This document shows, one piece after another, positions 6,160-10,609 of a stretch of DNA of 10,609 bases (positions are counted from its first letter, which is position 1; every line of letters begins with the position of its first letter). This DNA comes from an uncultured Lachnospiraceae bacterium (lineage in GTDB: Bacteria; Bacillota; Clostridia; Lachnospirales; Lachnospiraceae), in the NCBI GenBank assembly GCA_934385475.1, contig CAKRPS010000063.1, positions 1-10,609 on the forward strand, written 5' to 3'. The translations under genes and the position numbers were made by a program. Below the pieces are notes generated by a model, which did no database searches, was not told the DNA's origin, and was given only the letters and a program-made list of their open reading frames with translations.

Positions 6160-6657
6160 TTACCATATTTTAAACTGCATCGTCTCAACCTTCGTCACTT
6201 CATCTGCCAGCATGCACACCTCATCATTCAGGGTGATTCCCGTCATGATAATGTCCATCTCATCCGGCTTACAGGAAAGGAGATTCCGAAGTTCCTCCAC
6301 ACTGATGATCTCGTTGTCGATCAGGCCAAGCACCTCATCCAGGATCAGCAGGGAACATTCCCCTGTATTCATAACTTTTTTGGCAAAATTAAGTCCGTTG
6401 CGGATATTGACTATCTCTTCTTCCTTGCGGGCATCCGAGAGAAGACTGAAATCTTCTTCTGATTTCTCAAACCGGAAGATCTTGATTTCCGGCTCCAGAC
6501 GTTTCACAAACTCTGACTCCGTAAGTCCACGTCCCTTCAGGAACTGAATGATGACAACGTACTCTCCTTTACATGCTGTCTGGACTGCTCTGCCCAGCGC
6601 TGCGGGCGACTTTCCGTGTCCCTCACCGCTATAGATCTGAATCATACCCTTTTCCAT
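6160..6657 (-). CDS. cobO: corrinoid adenosyltransferase, CobA/CobO/BtuR family
   Basis: The family transfers the 5'-deoxyadenosyl group of ATP to cob(I)alamin or cob(I)yrinic acid a,c-diamide, giving the coenzyme form. The 165-residue product has the N-terminal P-loop GEGHGKSPAALG (11-22), corresponding to GNGKGKTTAAFG of E. coli BtuR, then VVIIQFLKGRG (34-44) and the acidic LLILDEV (103-109). It ends soon after the IIMTG strand and lacks the longer BtuR tail and N-terminal extension (BtuR is about 196 aa). The P-loop is slightly unusual: His14 for Lys and Ser-Pro for Thr-Thr. The ATG at 6657 is my choice, but its spacing from the nearest Shine-Dalgarno (AGGAGAAGGG) is 14-19 nt; an ATG at 6645 is the alternative. 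No other cobamide gene is adjacent, which fits corrinoid salvage or a metabolic accessory role. Exact substrate cannot be told from the sequence. Confidence 0.86.
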   Translation of the reverse strand: MEKGMIQIYSGEGHGKSPAALGRAVQTACKGEYVVIIQFLKGRGLTESEFVKRLEPEIKIFRFEKSEEDFSLLSDARKEEEIVNIRNGLNFAKKVMNTGECSLLILDEVLGLIDNEIISVEELRNLLSCKPDEMDIIMTGITLNDEVCMLADEVTKVETMQFKIW

Positions 6658-6670
6658 GTCTGATGACCAT
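6629..6670 (-). CDS. possible 13-codon upstream ORF overlapping the cobO start
   Basis: ATG at 6670 opens a frame of 13 codons (MVIRHGKGYDSDL) that stops at 6629, inside cobO and one frame off. Its Shine-Dalgarno, AGGAG at 6681-6677, has the ideal 6-nt spacing, better than the spacing for the cobO ATG at 6657. It may be a translated leader peptide or a chance ATG; the peptide itself resembles nothing known to me. Confidence 0.3.
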   Translation of the reverse strand: MVIRHGKGYDSDL

Positions 6671-6749
6671 ACCCTTCTCCTGCCGGCAGAACTCTTTTCC
6701 GGCGGAAAATGGCTGCGCAGCATAAACAGTTGTGACTCCATGCCTGCCT

Positions 6750-6778
6750 ATCATAGCATAACTTATCATAATTCGCAA
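6750..6778 (-). promoter_or_regulatory. sigma-A promoter of cobO
   Basis: On the minus strand TTGCGA (6778-6773) is followed after 17 nt by TATGAT (6755-6750), with TGC giving an extended -10. The start would be near 6743, leaving a leader of about 85 nt. That leader contains GCCGG/CCGGC inverted arms near 6681-6707. It is too short for a cobalamin riboswitch. Confidence 0.75.
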
Positions 6779-6812
6779 CATTTTTCGGAAATCCCCGCTA
6801 TTGCGGATCTTT

Positions 6813-7445
6813 TCAGCAGTCCTCAACCATTTCCAGCTTGCTTACAGACACCTCATAGGCAACTCTTTTTTCCAACTGCTCCTCAGACAGTTTCTTCATA
6901 TATTCACGGCTCTGGATTCTTCCCCAGATCGCACAACGGCTTCCGACCTCAAAGCTGCTTGCATATCTTGCATTTCTGCCCCAGCAGATACAGGGTATGT
7001 AGTCCGACTTGCCATAGGGTCTGTTCACCGCGAGCAGAAGATCCGCAATTTCTCTTCCGAGAGGCGTTTTCCGGTAAATCGGAGCCTTGCAGATATAGCC
7101 ATCGAGAAAAATCTGATTGGTCTTTGCGTTTTCCCCGATTTCGTCCACAAATTCAATCTCTCTTGCAAACACCGACAACACCAGACGGTTTTTGCGCTCC
7201 TCATGTCTGTTGTAGGATCGGAACTGTCCCGTAACGCTGATCTTCATCCCTTTGTAGTCCTCTCCTACATCCAGCAATCTTTCCGAAACCATCACCGGTA
7301 TTCTGTCCGTGGAATCGCTCAGTCGGTCTACACTGATATCTACCATATAAAAGCCTTCCCCGAAAATCTCGTGACTGTAGGTGAAATCACTGACGATTTC
7401 CCCCATTATGGTCACCTGGTTGTTTTCAATCACCTTATCTGTCAT
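6813..7445 (-). CDS. tandem OB-fold, SSB-like single-strand DNA-binding protein
   Basis: The 210-residue product looks like two fused OB folds. The C-terminal one (about 110-205) reads like SSB/PriB: FLDGYICKAPIYRKTPLG (113-130), LAVNRPYGKSDYIPCICWG (138-156), FEVGSRCAIWGRIQSREY (165-182), YEVSVSKLE. The N-terminal one (about 8-100) is more diverged: NQVTIMGEIVSDFTY (9-23), then DRIPVMVSERLL and GMKISVTGQFRSYN (66-79), which keep the spacing of SSB strands. There is no acidic DDDIPF-type tip; the protein ends in KLEMVEDC, so recruitment of partners by the usual SSB tail is unlikely. GGGAG lies 7 nt before the chosen ATG. It is probably an accessory DNA-binding protein rather than the main SSB. 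No rpsF or rpsR neighbour is present, which also argues against the housekeeping copy. Family level is secure; role is inferred. Confidence 0.78.
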   Translation of the reverse strand: MTDKVIENNQVTIMGEIVSDFTYSHEIFGEGFYMVDISVDRLSDSTDRIPVMVSERLLDVGEDYKGMKISVTGQFRSYNRHEERKNRLVLSVFAREIEFVDEIGENAKTNQIFLDGYICKAPIYRKTPLGREIADLLLAVNRPYGKSDYIPCICWGRNARYASSFEVGSRCAIWGRIQSREYMKKLSEEQLEKRVAYEVSVSKLEMVEDC

Positions 7446-7470
7446 GTTTATTCTCCCTTCTACACTGTGG

Positions 7471-7486
7471 TATTGTATTACCAATA
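7471..7486. promoter_or_regulatory. small palindrome upstream of the SSB-like gene
   Basis: TGGTA and TACCA are separated by TTGTAT, a 5-bp inverted repeat 26 nt before the SSB-like start codon. It overlaps the AT-rich stretch where that gene's -10 might lie (TACAAT or TATATT on the minus strand). The layout would suit a repressor operator, but the arms are short and the family cannot be named. Confidence 0.25.
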
Positions 7487-7567
7487 TATAATAAAACCCA
7501 TGCGATTAGAACTGTTAGTGGTCGCGGTATCCCTGCCATGACCCTTCAAACGCCGTAAATTGCACAC

Positions 7568-7596
7568 TTGCAAGATAAAATCTGTGGTGATATAAT
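7568..7596 (+). promoter_or_regulatory. sigma-A promoter of typA
   Basis: TTGCAA (7568-7573), 17 nt, then a perfect TATAAT (7591-7596) preceded by TGA, an extended -10. Transcription would start near 7603, giving a leader of about 30 nt. Confidence 0.85.
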
Positions 7597-7632
7597 AAAT
7601 CAGTTTGAATACAGGAACGGAGACTAATAAGG

Positions 7633-9477
7633 ATGAAACAGACTAGAGAAGATATCAGAAATATTGCTATTATCGCCCATGTCGATCACGGCAAGACAAC
7701 CTTGGTCGATGAGCTTCTGAAACAGAGTGGTGTTTTCCGTGAAAATCAGGAAGTAGCGGAACGTGTCATGGACTCCAACGATATTGAAAAAGAGCGTGGC
7801 ATCACCATTCTTTCCAAAAATACAGCCGTCATGTACAAAGGAATCAAGATCAACATTATCGACACCCCCGGCCACGCCGATTTCGGTGGCGAGGTTGAGC
7901 GTGTCCTCAAGATGGTAAACGGCGTTATTCTGGTGGTAGACGCTTTTGAAGGCCCTATGCCCCAAACCAAATTCGTACTGAAAAAAGCCCTTGAGCTGAA
8001 TCTGGCCGTCATCGTCTGCATCAACAAGTGTGACCGTCCGGAGGCAAGACCGATCCAGGTCGTAGATGACGTTCTGGAACTTTTCATGGATCTCGATGCA
8101 AATGATGAACAGCTCGACTGTCCTTTTGTCTACGCCTCAGCCAAGGCCGGTACTGCTACCACACAGCTTACCGTAAAAGGCAAGGATATGACAGCGCTCT
8201 TTGATACCATCATCGAGCACATTCCCGCTCCGGAGGGTGATCCGGATGCCGGTACACAGGTTCTGATCAGCACGATCGACTACAACGAATACGTGGGAAG
8301 AATCGGTGTCGGCAAGGTAGACAACGGCACTGTCAAGGTCAATCAGGACGTTGTCATCGTCAATCATCACGAACCCGATAAGATGAAGAAAGTAAAGATC
8401 AGCAAGCTTTATGAATATGATGGTCTGAACAAAGTAGAAGTCAAGGAAGCCGGCATCGGTTCCATCGTTGCCATCTCCGGCATTGCAGACATCCACATCG
8501 GTGACACGCTCTGCTCCCCGGAGAATCCACAGCCGATTCCTTTCCAGAAGATTTCTGAGCCTACCATTGCCATGCACTTTATTGTCAATGATTCACCGCT
8601 TGCCGGTCAGGAGGGAAAATATGTCACAAGCCGCCATCTGCGCGACCGTCTTTTCCGTGAACTGAACACCGATGTCTCTCTTCGCGTGGAGGAAACTGAG
8701 ACGACAGAAGCCTTTAAGGTTTCCGGACGTGGCGAGCTTCACCTTTCCGTGCTGATCGAAAATATGCGCCGTGAAGGTTATGAATTTGCAGTCAGCAAGG
8801 CAGAGGTTCTTTATAAAACTGATGAAAACGGCAAAAAGCTCGAACCTATGGAGCTTTGTTATGTAGATGTACCGGAGGAATTTTCCGGAACGATCATTGA
8901 AAAGCTGAGCCAGAGAAAAGGTGAACTGAAGAATATGGGCGTTGCTTCCGGCGGCTATTCCCGTCTGGAGTTCTCCATTCCTTCCCGCGGACTGATCGGC
9001 TACCGTGGCGAGTTCATGACCGATACCAAAGGAAACGGCATCATGAACAGCGTCTTTGACGGCTACGGTCCTTATAAGGGAGATATCCAGTACCGTAAGC
9101 AGGGTTCCCTGATCGCCTTTGAGGCAGGAGAAGCCATCACTTACGGACTTTACAATGCTCAGGAGCGCGGTACTCTTTTCATCGGCCCCGGCACCAAGGT
9201 ATATTCCGGTATGATCGTCGGTCAGAACGGTCGTGGAGAGGACATTGAATTAAATGTCTGCAAGAAAAAACAGCTCACCAACACCCGTTCCTCCAGCGCA
9301 GATGAAGCACTCCGCCTGACACCTCCGAAGGTTCTCAGTCTGGAACAGGCTCTGGAATTTATTGACACAGACGAGCTTCTGGAGGTTACTCCGAAGTCAC
9401 TTCGTATCCGCAAGAAGATTCTGGACCCCACTCTCAGAAAACGTGCAGCGATCTCTGCCGCATCAAAGAAAAACTAA
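7633..9477 (+). CDS. typA: ribosome-associated GTPase TypA/BipA
   Basis: TypA is a translational GTPase of the EF-G class that binds the 70S ribosome and assists ribosome assembly and stress or cold adaptation. The 614-residue length is normal. GTPase motifs in order: G1 AHVDHGKTT (15-23), G2 ERGIT (54-58), G3 DTPGH (77-81), G4 NKCD (131-134) and G5 SAK (169-171). The EF-Tu-like domain 2, the EF-G-like domains III and V, and the TypA-specific C-terminal domain follow. PSRGLIGYRGEFMTDTKG and the end block NTRSSSADEALRLTPP are typical of the family. The ATG has GGAG 10 nt upstream. It is monocistronic, between its own promoter and terminator, and diverges from the SSB-like gene. Confidence 0.98.
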   Translation: MKQTREDIRNIAIIAHVDHGKTTLVDELLKQSGVFRENQEVAERVMDSNDIEKERGITILSKNTAVMYKGIKINIIDTPGHADFGGEVERVLKMVNGVILVVDAFEGPMPQTKFVLKKALELNLAVIVCINKCDRPEARPIQVVDDVLELFMDLDANDEQLDCPFVYASAKAGTATTQLTVKGKDMTALFDTIIEHIPAPEGDPDAGTQVLISTIDYNEYVGRIGVGKVDNGTVKVNQDVVIVNHHEPDKMKKVKISKLYEYDGLNKVEVKEAGIGSIVAISGIADIHIGDTLCSPENPQPIPFQKISEPTIAMHFIVNDSPLAGQEGKYVTSRHLRDRLFRELNTDVSLRVEETETTEAFKVSGRGELHLSVLIENMRREGYEFAVSKAEVLYKTDENGKKLEPMELCYVDVPEEFSGTIIEKLSQRKGELKNMGVASGGYSRLEFSIPSRGLIGYRGEFMTDTKGNGIMNSVFDGYGPYKGDIQYRKQGSLIAFEAGEAITYGLYNAQERGTLFIGPGTKVYSGMIVGQNGRGEDIELNVCKKKQLTNTRSSSADEALRLTPPKVLSLEQALEFIDTDELLEVTPKSLRIRKKILDPTLRKRAAISAASKKN

Positions 9478-9485
9478 CAAAAATG

Positions 9486-9526
9486 AATCCCCGCCAGCCG
9501 GCTTACACCGGGCAGCGGGGATTTTT
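9486..9526. terminator. bidirectional terminator between typA and mgtE
   Basis: AATCCCCGC (9486-9494) pairs perfectly with GCGGGGATT (9515-9523). An inner CCGG/CCGG stem (9498-9501 with 9508-9511) caps it with a 6-nt loop. Plus-strand Ts (9522-9526, then a T-rich stretch to about 9540) serve typA. On the minus strand the stem is followed by CATTTTTG, and it lies about 25 nt beyond the mgtE stop, so it can end both convergent transcripts. Confidence 0.92.
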
Positions 9527-9547
9527 AATTTTCTTTTTTTCAAATTA

Positions 9548-10609
9548 TCAGAGCCTAAGCGCGATTGTCGCAATCCGGAAATAGATCAACAACGAAATTG
9601 CATCCACAATGGTCGTGATGAACGGGCTCGCCATAACGGCTGGGTCAACGCCGATTCTCTTTGCAATCATCGGCAGGGTCGCTCCCACAAACTTCGCCAC
9701 AATTACCGCAAGCAGCAATGTCAGGCATACCACAAAGGCCACCGTGACGCCTACCCGGTCCAAAACCAGAAGCTTTACAAAGTTACATATCCCCAACGTC
9801 ACACCGCACAGAAGTGCCGTCCGGATTTCTTTCCAGATTACCCGGTACCAGTCCTTAAACCGGATCTCGTCCAGCGAAAGTCCACGGATGATAATGGCGC
9901 TCGCCTGGCCACCCGCATTTCCGCCGGTATCCATCAGCATAGGGATAAATGCTGTCAGCACAACGTATTTGCTCAGCGCATTTTCAAACGAGGTAATGAT
10001 ACTGCCGGTAAAGGTTGCTGAGATCATCAAAAGCAGCAGCCACGGTATCCTCTTCTTGTAAGCTTCAAAGACCGTCGTCTTCATATAAGGCTTATCGGAA
10101 GGCATGATAGCCGCCATCTTCTCGATATCCTCTGTCGTCTCCTCTTCCAGAATATCCACAACGTCATCGACAGTGATAATACCCACCAGCCGATTCTCAT
10201 TATCCACAACGGGCATCGCCGTAAAGTCGTATTTCTTGAACTGCCTTGCTACCTCTTCCTGATCCATCAGGGTATGAAGCGAAATGACATTCTCATGCAT
10301 CATCTCACCGATGATCGCATCCGGCTCACTCAACAACAGGTAACGCAGTGCAACGGTTCCCACCAGATGTCTTTCCTTGTCCAGTACATAGCAGATGTTA
10401 ATGGTTTCACTGTCAAGTCCCACTGTTCTGATCCGGTCGATCGCTTCCCGGACCGTCAGGCTCTCTTTCAGGTCTACATACTCCACCGTCATGATACTTC
10501 CTGCGGAGTCCTCCGGGTAGCGAAGCAGATGGTTGATATCCCTTCGTGTTTCCGGGTTGGCATGCGCCAGCAGGCGTTTCACCACGTTGTCCGGCATCTC
10601 CTCCACCAG
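9548..10609 (-). CDS. mgtE: Mg2+ transporter MgtE, 5' end outside window
   Basis: The frame runs off the right edge; 353 residues of a protein that is usually about 450 are present. MgtE is a homodimeric magnesium channel of the inner membrane whose cytosolic domains close the pore when Mg2+ is high. Order in the fragment: end of the helical N domain (about 1-35, with LLRYPEDSAGSIMT next), CBS domain 1 (about 40-100), CBS domain 2 (about 105-165, with MPVVDNENRLVGIITVDDVVDILEEE-like sequence), a connecting helix, and five membrane helices (about 190-353). The membrane signatures are PMLMDTGGNAGGQAS and DPAVMASPFITTIVDAISLL; the last Asp fits the pore Mg2+-binding aspartate. The visible part is intact. 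An M-box or promoter, if any, lies outside the window. Confidence 0.96.
   Translation of the reverse strand: MVEEMPDNVVKRLLAHANPETRRDINHLLRYPEDSAGSIMTVEYVDLKESLTVREAIDRIRTVGLDSETINICYVLDKERHLVGTVALRYLLLSEPDAIIGEMMHENVISLHTLMDQEEVARQFKKYDFTAMPVVDNENRLVGIITVDDVVDILEEETTEDIEKMAAIMPSDKPYMKTTVFEAYKKRIPWLLLLMISATFTGSIITSFENALSKYVVLTAFIPMLMDTGGNAGGQASAIIIRGLSLDEIRFKDWYRVIWKEIRTALLCGVTLGICNFVKLLVLDRVGVTVAFVVCLTLLLAVIVAKFVGATLPMIAKRIGVDPAVMASPFITTIVDAISLLIYFRIATIALRL

Noticed and set aside
6658..6750. Cobalamin riboswitch before the adenosyltransferase
   Set aside because: The leader is only about 85 nt and lacks the B12-box; a cobalamin riboswitch needs roughly 200 nt.
6787..6812. Terminator of the SSB-like gene
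   Set aside because: ATCCGC/GCGGGGAT can pair only with a two-base bulge and is not followed by a U-tract; too weak to list.
9362..10061. Open plus-strand frames overlapping the typA end and mgtE
   Set aside because: They cross the typA stop and the bidirectional terminator and are antisense to MgtE membrane helices.

Overview
The window looks like chromosomal DNA of a low-to-moderate GC anaerobic Firmicute, most likely class Clostridia and probably family Lachnospiraceae. This is inferred from AGGAGG-type ribosome binding sites, sigma-A promoters with extended -10 elements, a lysine riboswitch, a class III fructose-bisphosphatase, and a lone HIS6-type HisA. I see no phage, transposase, CRISPR array or complete accessory island. 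Most of the window is housekeeping metabolism; the less explained signals lie in the leaders and intergenic DNA.

Layout from left to right. The last 21 codons of a cold-shock protein gene (+) end at 66 and are followed by a strong terminator at 172-202. A HisA isomerase of the eukaryotic (yeast HIS6) type follows on the minus strand (216-998), with a roughly 150-nt structured leader. Between its promoter and the next gene lies a cloverleaf-like inverted-repeat element (1201-1344). A low-complexity lipoprotein gene (+, 1392-1889) comes next and ends in its own terminator; a second hairpin follows.

On the minus strand, dapA (4906-5790), dapB (4100-4867) and fbp (2092-4056) read in that order with gaps of about 40 nt. 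They appear to form one transcription unit. It starts at a consensus promoter (6086-6114) and runs through a lysine riboswitch (about 5894-6059) and its intrinsic terminator (5839-5862). DapA and DapB commit aspartate semialdehyde to lysine and diaminopimelate synthesis, so lysine would control the unit. The presence of the gluconeogenic fbp at its end is the unusual part.

Further right on the minus strand are a corrinoid adenosyltransferase gene (6160-6657) with its own promoter and a possible 13-codon upstream ORF, and a protein with two SSB-like OB folds (6813-7445). Diverging from the latter is typA/bipA (+, 7633-9477) with a near-consensus promoter. A bidirectional terminator (9486-9526) separates typA from the convergent 3' portion of mgtE (minus, from 9548 to the right edge), a Mg2+ channel whose N-terminus lies outside the window.

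I do not see a clearly new multi-gene system. The items most worth following up are the cloverleaf element at 1201-1344, the structured leader of the HIS6-type hisA, the lysine-riboswitch control that may extend to fbp, the uORF before the adenosyltransferase, and the tandem-OB protein.
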